From: Tretioscincus oriximinensis
Taxonomy: Eukaryota > Chordata > Lepidosauria > Squamata > Gymnophthalmidae
DNA length: 64,000 nt
Direction of reading: 5' to 3'
NCBI GenBank assembly: GCA_022410635.1
Contig: JAJVDF010000653.1
Coordinates: 348,713-412,712 of the forward strand
Translations under genes and position numbers: made by a program
The notes under the pieces: generated by a model
Told to the model about the DNA's origin: nothing
Database searches by the model: none
What the model saw: only the letters and a program-made list of their open reading frames with translations
Shown: one piece after another, positions 1 through 9,790 of the stretch
Numbering within the stretch: position 1 is the stretch's first letter
How the letters are laid out: each line of letters begins with the position of its first letter

Positions 1-261
1 ATTATGTGCCTATTAGAGAGGGAATCTATACTTTTCTCTTTTCTTCTTACTCTAAAGCAACAAATTGTAAACTTGATGTAAATAAATTGTAAGTAGTTTG
101 TTTTGTGTTATCAAAATTCAATCTTGCTTTGTTATTTTAGAATCGATCTATCAATTTGGAACTTAGTGCCTGACAGCATTATTATTCCAAATTCTCAATA
201 AATATCTGAAGGGTTATCACAAAAATCTGAGGGATCAGCATTGTTCTAATTTGCACATAGA

Positions 262-522
262 AGGACTAGAAACAATGGAATGAAACTGCAAGGGAGCAGA
301 TTTAGATAAAAATCAGAAAAAACTTACTAACAGTAAGGGTGATAAATCAGTGGAACAGTTTGCCACAGGAGGTGGTGAGTTTGCCTTCGCTGGAAGTCAT
401 CAAACAGTGGCTGGACAGACATCTGTCTTGGATAGTTTAGTGAATCCTGCATTGAGCAGGAGGTTGGACCTGATGACCCTGGAGGTCCCTTCCAACTCTA
501 TGATTCTGTAATTCTATATACC
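262..522 (+). mobile_element. CR1 LINE 3' end, 5'-truncated
   Basis: The stretch reads like the last codons and 3' UTR of a CR1 non-LTR retrotransposon. It keeps the block about a modest insert size of the ORF2 C-terminus (wording like FKQWLDRHL in translation) and ends in the ATTCTATGATTCT-type terminal repeat that is diagnostic of sauropsid CR1. CR1 copies integrate by target-primed reverse transcription and are usually 5'-truncated, as here. It is the same subfamily type as the minus-strand copy near 22.8-23.3 kb and differs from the copies ending in TTATGTTC. Confidence 0.85.
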
Positions 523-1781
523 ACTAAACATTTCAACCTTTTATATGTGTAAAATAATAGATAGCTTCCATTATATCAAGCCTGACATTTTAGAGAAAAT
601 ATCCATATATTCTTTGTAAACAATGTATAAGAAAAGAAAAGCTGATAACAACTTTCCAGATGATGTTAATTTCAAAAAATTAGCTTGAGAGTAGAAGGGA
701 ATAGCAGCAGACAGTCTAAAAATGTAACACCGGAAATTAACCATTCTTCAGCTTTGCCTTTTCATTCCATCCTAAACAACCTTGCAGTCATTAGGATTAT
801 ATATGGGGGAAGGAGTGGTTGAGGAGAATTGGGGGTTCTTATCCTGAGATTGAATGAATAGTTTGTTTTGAAGTGATTTCTAGTGGATGGTGTGGTGTGT
901 TTGATTTTGTAATCTGGCCTATTATTTATTCCTGATAATGTACTATAATATCTGGCTGGCTTTTCTGTTTCGAAAGCGGTACAAATCTTGGCACAATAAA
1001 GACTCTTCCTTTTATCCTGTTTCTCAGAGTTGCTTATTGTTGACAACATGTAAGTATTCACAGTCAGTCTTAACACAAAGCAGAAGGATTTATTCTTTCA
1101 CAAGATTTATTGTTTTACAATGTGCATTAAACACAGTATGTTTGAATTAAATCTTGTTTACACAAGCTCAGTAATGCATATTAAGGACTAATTACAACAC
1201 CTCAGATGTGATGTAACAGATCACTAAAACACATGACCGAGTACTGTGCAAAATGGTCTTACTTAGGTTTGTTACAATATTTCACTTAGAAGTTAGACGA
1301 GAAATAGTGTTTGTCCTTAAACTGATTCTCAAATTACAATTTGTACTACTGTATTTACTTTTCTGTCATAGATTTGTTACCCAAATATCTAGCTGATTTC
1401 TCTGAGCAGACCAACTTTTAAATGACTCTTTTCAACTTTTTCAACAACTGTCAAAATCAAAATCTCTTTCTCTAATCTATCACCATCCTTCTCATGCTAA
1501 GAGTTCCTCAAAGGATTGACAATCTGTTTACACAGTTCCAAATGCTGCATTGTGTACACATTGTGATCTTTTTGTTTTGGTTTGGTTTTTGAATGATAAA
1601 CACAGGTGTCTAAATACAAACCTCTGATGCCCTTTGATATGCTTCACTATCTGTTTTTCAGAGAAGGCTTAAGATGTGCTAAAGAAGACAAGCAATGTTC
1701 ATAGTGCATGAGTTGAAGGATGAGGATCTGTTTGCTCAGATTTTCCTACTGTCTGAGTTTGCTAGAAAGGGCAAACCTGCA

Positions 1782-1786
<5 letters not shown>
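523..1786. other. AT-rich, nothing recognised
   Basis: AT-rich DNA without a convincing exon, RNA gene or named repeat. The short open frames here have no domain or splice-site support. Confidence 0.5.

Positions 1787-1814
<28 letters not shown>
1787..1814. repeat. (CA)n microsatellite
   Basis: An almost pure CA dinucleotide run. It directly precedes the first copy of a 63-bp sequence that recurs at 4991, where the microsatellite is absent. Confidence 0.95.
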
Positions 1815-1815
1815 A

Positions 1816-1878
1816 ATACCAAATACAAACCATACTGTAAAACAATAGACCTTAAAAGGAAAATGTGCCCTGACAAGA
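1816..1878 (+). repeat. 63-bp direct repeat, copy 1
   Basis: This 63-bp segment recurs at 4991-5053 with one mismatch seen (A at 1849, T at 5024). It is not one of the interspersed families recognised elsewhere in the window. See the paired copy. Confidence 0.9.
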
Positions 1879-3055
1879 TTTTTAAAGCGACAGCAAAGCT
1901 TTTTACCAATAAATGACAGGATTAAATCCTCAGAATCCAATAGATGATTGGGACAATGATTGGGTCCTGGCAAGATGAAAGGTAGCAAGGGAAACCATTT
2001 GCAAGAAAAAGTGACAAGTAATTTATGGAATATTTTTTGATGTTTACAAGTGTGTTAAGACTAAAAGAATCTAGATTGTCCCCAATGATCCTCATTTTGG
2101 GGTGCATCTCAGAATGGGAGCCTGACATTCACATGCTGGTGTATGGGGCCTCCCATATTCTACACTGGCATGTGGATGGCCATGCTCTGTCCTGAGATAT
2201 AGGTCAGAATAAGGCTCTGTGGGAACAGGGTCTTAAAGTCGCTTTTGGGGTGCTTACAAATGCATTAACTTCGCTTTTGCAATGACTTTTGGCATTTACA
2301 AGTGTGATACTGTGATAACTTATTGATGTAATTTTTTGCATTAGTTTCAGTATAACAAAGTTCCAATATAACCTACACATTTTTTTAATCCCTTGGAGTT
2401 TGTTATAATGAGGTTTCACCTGTAGTGATTCTCTGACACATACTTTTAATCCATCTGAAGAACTACACTAAACAAGGAAAAAAGCCCTGTCATCGCCCCC
2501 ACCCCCACCCTGGTTTAATACAGGTGCATTAAAAGTATGCCAGACCAGCACCAATGTTTCAATGCAGACGTTTTGCCATTTTTGTGAAGCAGCCCTGGAA
2601 ATTGACCATTTTTGGAGCTTGGTGAAGTGCATCCTGGTTTTGATTATGCTGAATATGCTGCTGACATCATTATTTAAGGAAGCAGCAGTGGCAAACACAG
2701 TCTGTACCATGTTTGCCAATCATTTTTTTCCTACTTGGAAATAGAACAGTTCCTGCAATGGATGCTCCCTTAGGGGCCGGGCCAGATATAGTAATATGCA
2801 TTCACCTTGTTACAGGGCTCCTTTTGGCAACTAAGGATAGATTATTACTTATTGGACATTCTTCTGACACAGTTGAAAGGAACTTTAATCATAATAGAAT
2901 TTGCCATCTGAGTTCCAGTTCCAAGAACTGCTACATGGAAATCATAACATTTTTTTCTGAAGCAAAAAAAATTCTAATATTACTAGTTAGTTAAAAATAA
3001 CCTGTATAAAATGGCATCCATGCTAGTGCAAAGTACTGTACAGAAATGTGAGTCG
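1879..3055. other. Unrecognised AT-rich DNA with a possible MITE end
   Basis: No exon or LINE is recognised. Around 2390-2435 is a motif (GTTATAATGAGGTTTCAC) whose complement resembles the sequence at 22337-22370, which suggests a shared, decayed pogo/mariner-like MITE end. This is a weak match by eye. Confidence 0.35.
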
Positions 3056-4955
3056 CTGGCTAATTTAGGGGTCAAGTGCCATTATGTGACAACTTTGCCA
3101 GGCACTTTCAGGGCAAAGTCGCCCAGATTCGTACGGAATTGGACTCCACATTGAGCAGTGATCGAAGGGAGGTGTCCGGGGCAACGTCTGGTCCTGTTGT
3201 ATGGGATCGGTTTCGGTTGTTGGATCCTGAGGAGGTGGACAAGCTGCTGGGAGATGGGAGGCCTACCACCTGTCCCCTTGATCCTTGCCCCTCTTGGTTG
3301 GTTAAGGCCAGCAGGGGCGGTNTGGCCTGTTGGATCCAGGAAATTGTCAACGCCTCCTTGCGGGAGGGGGAGGTTCCGGCNGCTCTGAAAGAGGCGCTGG
3401 TCCGCCCCCTCCTCAAGAGGGCTTCCCTGGATCCGGAGGTCCTGAATAACTACCGCCCGGTGGCGAATATACCATACCTGGGCAAGGTCTTGGNGAGGGN
3501 GGTGGCCGCCCAGCTGCAGGCTCGCTTGGATGAAGCTGATTATCTAGATCCTTGTCAATCCGGCTTCAGGGGGGGGTTCGGCACTGAGACAGCCTTGGTC
3601 GCCCTGATGGATGACCTACTCCAGGAGAGAGACAGGGGCAATGGGTCCCTGTTGATACTCCTGGATCTCTCAGCGGCTTTCGATACCATCGATCATGGTA
3701 TCCTTCTGGAACGTCTTCGGGGGCTGGGATTGGGAGGTACTGTCTTGCAGTGGTTCTCTTCCTACCTCCGGGGACGACTCCAGAGGATAGCAATGGGGGA
3801 CTGCGTATCGACACCCTGGGTGCTCTCGTGTGGAGTGCCTCAGGGTTCGATCCTGTCTCCCATGCTCTTTAACATCTACATGAAGCCGCTGGGTGAGGTC
3901 ATCAGGCGGTTTGGAGTGGGGTGCCATCAATATGCTGATGACACCCAGCTCTATCTTGCCATGCCATCAGAATCAGGTGAGGCCGTAGCGGTGCTGGACC
4001 GTTGCCTGGAGGCGGTCAAGGGCTGTATGGGATCTAACAAATTGAGGCTGAACCCTGACAAGACGGAAGTGCTATTGGTAAAGGGATCCCGTGTCCAGAA
4101 ACTTGATAGACACCCGGTTCTTGATGGAGCAGGTTTGCTCCAGAAGGAACAGGTGCGTGATCTGGGGGTCCTTCTAGACTCGTCACTGTCACTTGAAGGT
4201 CAGGTGGCAGCGACAGCTAGAACGGCCTTTTCCTATTTACGATTGGTCCGCCAGTTGCGGCCGTTCCTGGACAGGGGGTCTTTGGCCACGGTTCTTCATG
4301 CTCTGGTAACCTCCAGATTAGACTACTGCAATGCACTCTACGTGGGGCTTCCCTTGAAGACGGTTCGGAGGCTGGAGCTAGTGCAGAATGCAGCAGCTCG
4401 TCTGCTGTCGGGTGTGTCTGGCCGGACGTCCATCACGCCGGTCCTCAAAGAACTGCACTGGCTACCTATTCGCTACCGAGCCCAATTCAAGGTGCTTATA
4501 CTGACGTATAAAGNCCTAAACGGTTTGGGTCCTGAATACTTGAGGGAACGCCTTTTCCCATATAGTCCTGCCCGGTCTCTGCGATCAGAAGGAGAGGGCC
4601 TTCTAGTTGTCCCCTCCTGCTCTAAGATAAGGGGGGCGGGGGCGCGGGGAAGAGCCTTCTCGGTAGTNGCCCCGATATTATGGAACGGACTCCCCTCGGA
4701 AGCACGCCAGGCGCCTTCTTTACTATCTTTTAGGTGCCTGGTAAAGACCTATCTCTTCACCCGGGCCTTTTCATGTTAGCCCCCCCACCACCACCACCAC
4801 CAGAGGACGACATTTTTAACAGTTGTGTTTTATGATTTTAATCTTGTGAAGGTCATGGCGACCCGAATTTTTTAATTTTTGTAAGCCGCCCTGGACACCT
4901 TCGGGGGGAAGGGCGGGGTAAAAATCTTTTAAATAAAATAAATAAATAAATATAT
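3056..4955 (+). mobile_element. L2-clade LINE, 5'-truncated, near-intact ORF2
   Basis: A long retrotransposon copy lacking its 5' part (UTR, ORF1 and endonuclease) but keeping the reverse transcriptase, the C-terminal region, the 3' UTR and an (AAATAAAT)n tail. The 3' end has the L2 signature of squamates: GTAAGCCGCCCTGGAC, then a GGGCGGGGTA block and a short A/T-rich tandem tail. The same kind of tail is borrowed by the SINEs at 24.9, 28.2, 32.0 and 55.5 kb. An open frame and good tail suggest a fairly recent insertion. No clear target-site duplication is seen. Six isolated undetermined bases lie inside it. Confidence 0.92.
3076..4779 (+). pseudogene. L2 ORF2 fragment: reverse transcriptase and C-terminus
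   Basis: An uninterrupted frame of 567 codons encodes most of an L2 ORF2 protein. RT motifs by residue of this frame: NYRPV near 125-129, LDLSAAFDTIDH near 196-207 (first catalytic Asp region), GVPQGSILSP near 253-262, and YADD at 286-289 with the L2-typical continuation TQLYL. The tail has an ARLLSG...WLPI...FK block and the end RAFSV.AP.LWNGLP...LF, a pattern seen in most L2 fragments of this window. The protein would copy L2 RNA at a nicked genomic site. The N-terminal endonuclease is missing, so the frame start is arbitrary and the copy is not autonomous. Confidence 0.9.
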
Positions 4956-4990
4956 ACGCAGACCAAATATATATATGCAAACGTGGGCTC

Positions 4991-5053
4991 ATACCAAATA
5001 CAAACCATACTGTAAAACAATAGTCCTTAAAAGGAAAATGTGCCCTGACAAGA
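4991..5053 (+). repeat. 63-bp direct repeat, copy 2
   Basis: Matches 1816-1878 with one mismatch, same orientation, 3,175 bp apart. The match starts just after the L2 tail and its flank. Weak similarity (GCAAAC...CATAC) continues a little upstream in both copies, and the (CA)n expansion is present only in copy 1. Confidence 0.9.
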
Positions 5054-6260
5054 CAAACTCTGCTGGCTACTGCAAAACAGATGTTACGTTCCAACCTGCC
5101 TTAACAAGCCCCATTCCTGCTATAGAAAATGTTTGCAGCTGGGGCTGGGTGTGCTGTCAGACTTGGGGGAAGAAAGACAAAGTGACGGCAGGAAACAATG
5201 AAAGCAAGATGCCTCTCAGCTGTCTTACTAAAGGGGTGAAGAATGTATTGGCATGTCTGGAGACAAGGAAGCTCCAGTCCTTGTTCTGCTATCAGCCTCT
5301 TGTTGCTAATCTTTCCCGTCTGTGTCTCCATGACAGGCCACAACATACAAGAGCTACTGTATATAGCTCTGGGGAACGATTTCCTAAGTCAGCAATGTTT
5401 TTATAAGGAGAGTCTAGGCAATGGAACAGGAGATCTTTGAGTTAAGGAATTTTGATGGTTTCCCTCCTCCTGTTAGCCTGGCCAGTGGATGGTGCTTAAA
5501 GATGACATTCCACCCAAATTTATATGACACTGTCTCCTTGGTTTTAAAATGGATAAATTGATTGCAATCTTCTCCCAGAATATTTAATGAGAGAATTGTG
5601 GGCTCAGCAATCTTTTACCATCTGAAGTTTAGATTCTTTATATATGGCAGGAAATTCCTATATTTATTTGATGATAGCAATGATAGCGAAGAAGAAAAAT
5701 CTTGTTTCTTTTAGCACATCATTGATGCTATTGACTAGTATCGTCAATACTAGTAAGGGAGGAAGGGGTTTCCTGGTTCAGTCCAGTACTACAGGACTGG
5801 ATGGATTAAAAGTGCTTGCTGGAAAAGAACCTTTGGAGGTCTTTAAACTCAATCAGGCTATCAATTAAAATCAACTTTTTGAAAAGAAAAGGAAAAGAAA
5901 GACAGTAAATCTTTCAAAAACATTTCATGCATTTGCTTTTATTTTGCTACTAACCATCTTGGATAATGATGCTTTGGGAATGTTTTTTGTAGGGAGTACA
6001 AGTCCTATGAACCTTAACTTCTTTAAATTGTTTCAGTCCTGCTTTTATTCAACTTTTTGATATTTCTGTCCTGTTTTCCAATTTTGTAATCTGGTAACAT
6101 CAGCTGAAAACCTTCTCTCCTATCTGTATTCCTACCTGCTGCAATCTGTCCACTCCAACCTTTGCTGTTATCTCTTAGCATGTTCTGATGCACCATTCTG
6201 GAGTCTTTGTCTTCTGGGACTATAGTTTCTATCATACAATGCTCCCAGACTATGGAATAT
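5054..6260. other. Unrecognised DNA
   Basis: No exon or identifiable repeat. The 5060-5440 part is slightly richer in GC and might be an old LTR, but no TG...CA ends or paired promoter and polyadenylation signals were found. Confidence 0.4.
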
Positions 6261-6261
6261 T

Positions 6262-6475
6262 ATCCCTCCAGAGGTGTGCCAGTTATCATCTCTGTATACA
6301 TTCAGAAAAGGGTTGGAAGATGCACCTCTTTGCCCTTTGGCTGAAGAAACTGCTTTCTACCCACACCCACTTTCAGGGACTGCTGTTTTTAATGTCAGCT
6401 TTGAATTTTGTTTTTATAATTGTTAACGATTCAGAGGCCTTTGGAGATAGGGTGGGATAAATAAATAAATAAATA
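6262..6475 (+). mobile_element. L2 LINE 3' end, decayed
   Basis: A decayed L2 C-terminus (…WNILPS… then a block like CTSLPFG) is followed by a 3' UTR with AGGCCTTTGGAGATAGGGTGGGATA and an (AAAT)n tail. It has the same organisation as the L2 at 4.7-4.95 kb but is much more diverged. Confidence 0.75.
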
Positions 6476-7687
6476 ATGTTGCTTCCTCACTTTGAAATAA
6501 TCACTCATAAGGAGCCTTTTTTCACTAACTGAGACCTTTCTTAAACAGTAAATGGGATGAAAGTATCCAGGGATGGTGCTTCAGGAAAANGTAGCAGGAG
6601 TTGCATTTCAGAACAGTGTGTCAGTAGTTTCGGTTGGGATGTGGGTGCAGAGCAAAGCTTGTAGGAAAATGGTGCAGCAGGCAAGAAAGGTGAGCCAGGA
6701 CAAACAAACTCATTCAGCAGCTTCAGTGTTCAAATCATTAGCAAGTTATGTTCCAAATTCCAGGCTTGAATCAGCTCACTATCAAACCTAGGCTGGATGC
6801 ACACGATGACTTAAAAAACGCTACAATGCTATAATCCAGAACATAGCAATCGTGCATCCGTGCACACCAGACATATATATTCTGTGACCGATGCCCCTGT
6901 TCCATAGCATCATTGATCTTGTTCCAGTGCAGTCCGAGAAATTTCTTTTTTATTTGTAACAGCCAATAGAAACAACTCTGTGTTCTCGATTGTTTTATCA
7001 TCTCGCGTCTAATTTGTGCACGCGCATATGCTTGCGAAAAAAACGGGAGTTCTCTGGAACAAAGCCTGAATATCTGAGCAATAGTCTATTTCAGGAAAAA
7101 AGACATTTATTGTAGGTCAACTACTGAAAAACAATTAGCACTTGTTCCCGGGACATCATGATTGCACTACGAATGAGGTAGAAAAACATCATACGTGTAT
7201 AGCCCTGGGGGGTGGGGGTGGGTGCTGGCACATTTTTAATTCTAAGCAATGCTTGAATGAGGAAAGTTCCACACAATTTGGATTATTCCAAAGTCAGCAG
7301 CGTCTGTTTAACCAGGTTCTACATGTTGTTAAAACATGTTTTTCCTATGCAATTACCACTGGAGTACCAAGTGGAGAATCAAGGAGAGGTTTTGCTCTCA
7401 ATCAGGTTGAAGCACAATTTAGTTGCTTGAAGAGAATGATATTAGAAAACCATAGCAAGCTTAAAATTTGCAGCTGAAGAAGATAAAAACGATTGGCTTC
7501 AGGATATGATTTTGCAAATCATTTTTAATCATTTCAACTGAGATGGAATATTAGATGTGTGTTGATGTTTAAGTAATTTTGAACCATTGAAAAATCTATG
7601 CAATATATTTTGTTGAAATAAATGTTGCTTAGAAACAATCTTGGGTACAAAGTATTTAATTTCCAAATCATTACATATGCATCATGT
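6476..7687. other. Unrecognised; possible MITE remnant
   Basis: No exon is supported. GGCTGGATGCACACGATGAC at about 6792 resembles terminal sequences of nonautonomous DNA transposons, but no matching inverted end was found. Confidence 0.35.
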
Positions 7688-7700
7688 ACATTTCATTAAT
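7688..7700 (+). repeat. Target-site duplication, left copy (13 bp)
   Basis: ACATTTCATTAAT occurs here and again at 7920-7932, exactly bracketing the palindromic element at 7701-7919. Confidence 0.85.
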
Positions 7701-7919
7701 TCCAGCAAAGGGGCTAGCAGCACTTTGAGACTAACTTGAGAAAAGTGGTTGGCATAAGGTTTCGTAGACAGGTCTACTTCTTCAGATGCTGAGGGACTGA
7801 AGAAGTAGACCTGTCTACGAAAGCTTATGCCAACCACTTTTCTCAAGTTAGTCTCAAAGTGCTGCTAGCCCCTTTGCTGGACTTTCTGCTAGACTAACAC
7901 GGCTATTTCTCTGAAATTG
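7701..7919 (+). mobile_element. Penelope-like snap-back element with hammerhead-like core
   Basis: A near-perfect inverted repeat. The left arm (7702-7785) is the reverse complement of the right arm (7797-7880), with one mismatch seen in 84 nt and an 11-nt spacer. The right arm continues to a longer end with AGACTAACACGGCTATTTCT, so the element is asymmetric. The family is widespread in reptiles: a TCTGAAGAAGT...CGAAAGCTTATGC core, a TTAGTCTC block and an ACTAACACGGCT end. I assign it to Penelope-like retroelements from memory of that layout and of their habit of leaving inverted partial copies. Thirteen-bp direct repeats flank it. The near-identity of the arms suggests both were copied from one template at insertion. 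Confidence 0.75.
7797..7830 (+). ncRNA. Hammerhead-ribozyme-like core, probably degenerate
   Basis: Order seen: CTGAAGA (7797-7803), a perfect 6-bp stem GTAGAC/GTCTAC with loop CT (7805-7818), GAAA (7819-7822), then a tiny stem GC-TTAT-GC (7823-7830). A type I minimal hammerhead has CUGAUGA, stem II, GAAA, stem III, then UH at the cleavage site. Two departures weaken catalysis: A replaces U in CUGAUGA, and C rather than UH follows stem III. The opposing arm holds the complementary copy. Similar cores occur at 40766-40797 (+), 21504-21536 (-) and 19759-19792 (-). Confidence 0.5.
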
Positions 7920-7932
7920 ACATTTCATTAAT
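7920..7932 (+). repeat. Target-site duplication, right copy (13 bp)
   Basis: Exact second copy of ACATTTCATTAAT, immediately after the element. Confidence 0.85.
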
Positions 7933-8149
7933 GTTTGCCAATTCTTCATTGACAAAGCATTATAGTATATCATTGCTTGTTATTTCTAATAAAATTATCA
8001 TCAGAACGGGGCTGAAGATGTATAATATATGGGGCACATAACAATCAATACAGGACAGAGATAATTTTTTCCTGATGACATGATGAACATGTTGCAGGAA
8101 GAAGCTGCTCTTTATACATTTTTATTTGCACTTTTATCCCATCCTATAC

Positions 8150-8600
8150 ATGAAAGTGTATAATTTAAGAAATATGAAAAATAATAATAATAATAATAAT
8201 AATACTTATTAACATTAAAAACAACAGTGTCTGAAAGTCGAGGAAGGGAGAGCAGGTTCTTCAACCAAAGGACAGGTTAAAGAGATGTGTCTTTAGAGAT
8301 TTTCAGAATGAATAGAGTGATGGTAATCAATGCACCCCAAGAGGGAGACTTAGTCTGGGGAGTTCTATAGTCTGGGGGCTGCTACTGAAATGGCCCTATC
8401 CTGGATTCACACTCCCTTTGCTACCAAGACTAGTGGTACCAAAGCAGGAAGGCCTGTTCTATACTTCTTAAGGTCTGGGCAGGTAGATATGAGAGCAAAC
8501 GTTCTTTTAGATATTTTGGGCCCAAGTTATTTAGGGCTTTGTAAGTTAAAGTTAATGCTTTGAACTTGGCTTGATAGCAGCTCTCTCAAGACTAGCATAA
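8150..8600 (-). mobile_element. L2 LINE 3' fragment, reverse orientation
   Basis: Read on the minus strand this gives a decayed L2 ORF2 C-terminus: FKALN.LG.KYLKERL near the start, then a block aligning with the LWN.LP...LF region of the 3-kb L2, then the 3' UTR and tail. Several frame breaks are present. It is an old copy. Confidence 0.75.
8178..8206. repeat. (ATA)n microsatellite at an L2 tail
   Basis: A run of AAT triplets that forms the tail of the reverse-oriented L2 fragment that follows. Confidence 0.85.
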
Positions 8601-9380
8601 TATATGACCAGCCAGATGTTCCAGTCAGCAATTTTGCAGATGTATTCTTCACTGGCTTCCAAACCATTTTCTAGGATAACGTCACATGTACATTTCTGGA
8701 AGACTGTATAAGGGGAGTAAGTTTACAAAATCTTATTCTTTTCATTCTATAATTAAAAAATGCTCACTTCACATTTCAGTCTTTAAATTGTACTAGTTAA
8801 TAGGGGTATTAAAGCACCTGCCCTCCCCCCCCCAAATAAAAAAGTGGTGGCAATTTCTATGCAACCTTTATTGACTATGGGAACATTAGTCATGTCTGTC
8901 TATTAAAGAAATATTAAAGGGCCATTGGAAAGGAGTCTGGGAAGTTTGGCATAAAGCTTGATATTCCTCGTCCTTTTGCTGTATATAATGTCTAATCTGT
9001 GTATATGCTATTATGTTTTTAATATTCAGATTTATTGAATATTAAAATACCAACAGAGTCAAATACAAAAAAGCAACAATTAAAAACAGTGTAAATATAA
9101 ATAGGGTAAAATACAAATAGAGTAAAAAACAAATGGCATCAATTAAAAGCAGTGTATAATTAGCTGATTAAGTAACAGCATCTAAGGCAGTAATCGAGAG
9201 AATATAAACCTCAACTTGCTTTCAAAACATCGAACCGATTCTGGAAGCCCTAATAATGTGTAGGCTAACCGTAACATTATGTTGATTCTTCAGAATCTAC
9301 CCAATTGGTCTTTAAATGCTTCATGGTAATCTGTAATGAACTTGGTTTGTGGGGAAATTACTATTAAAACTGTGTAGTTG
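8601..9380. other. Unrecognised AT-rich DNA
   Basis: No gene seen. The A-rich block at 9030-9240 may be the tail of another reverse-oriented LINE, but it is too decayed to name. Confidence 0.35.
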
Positions 9381-9388
9381 AATCTAGA

Positions 9389-9782
9389 ATAGGGTTGCCA
9401 TACGTCCCGGGAAGGCAGGACAATCCCGGCTTTGGGGATTAAAATATAGTCCCCTCTGGGTTTTAAGAGGAAATCCCGGATTTTTACATTCCCCAATGCT
9501 GCATCAGGCAATACAAAAATGCAGGATTTTAAAGGCAAAGGAGATGTCAGAGCTGATGGCTGCAGCCCGAGCAATGCTTTCCGGGGTCCTGGAAGGAACC
9601 TCGGAACGTGCCGTAGCTGCTCCTCTGCTGGAGGGAGGGTTTTGTGTCTGTTGTCAGGCAAAGCACGCTAGCTCACCTCCAGCAGAGGAAAAATGCCTGG
9701 GTTTGTGACAGGAGAACAGCTCCCCCACACACCCCCACCCTATCCCCATCCCAGTTTTGGGTTGCCAAAATATGGCAACCCT
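9389..9782. mobile_element. hAT-type MITE with 8-bp target duplication
   Basis: The element starts ATAGGGTTGCCATAC and ends GTATGGCAACCCT-like (ATATGGCAACCCT), giving inverted ends of about 12 bp. It is flanked by AATCTAGA at 9381-9388 and 9783-9790. An 8-bp duplication is the hallmark of hAT transposases. About 394 bp with no transposase frame, so it must have been moved in trans. The interior is GC-richer than the surroundings. Confidence 0.8.
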
Positions 9783-9790
9783 AATCTAGA

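Noticed and set aside
7701..7919. Bacterial-type terminator or CRISPR-like repeat
   Set aside because: The palindrome has target duplications and relatives with the ACTAACACGGCT end; it is an interspersed retroelement, and there is no spacer array.
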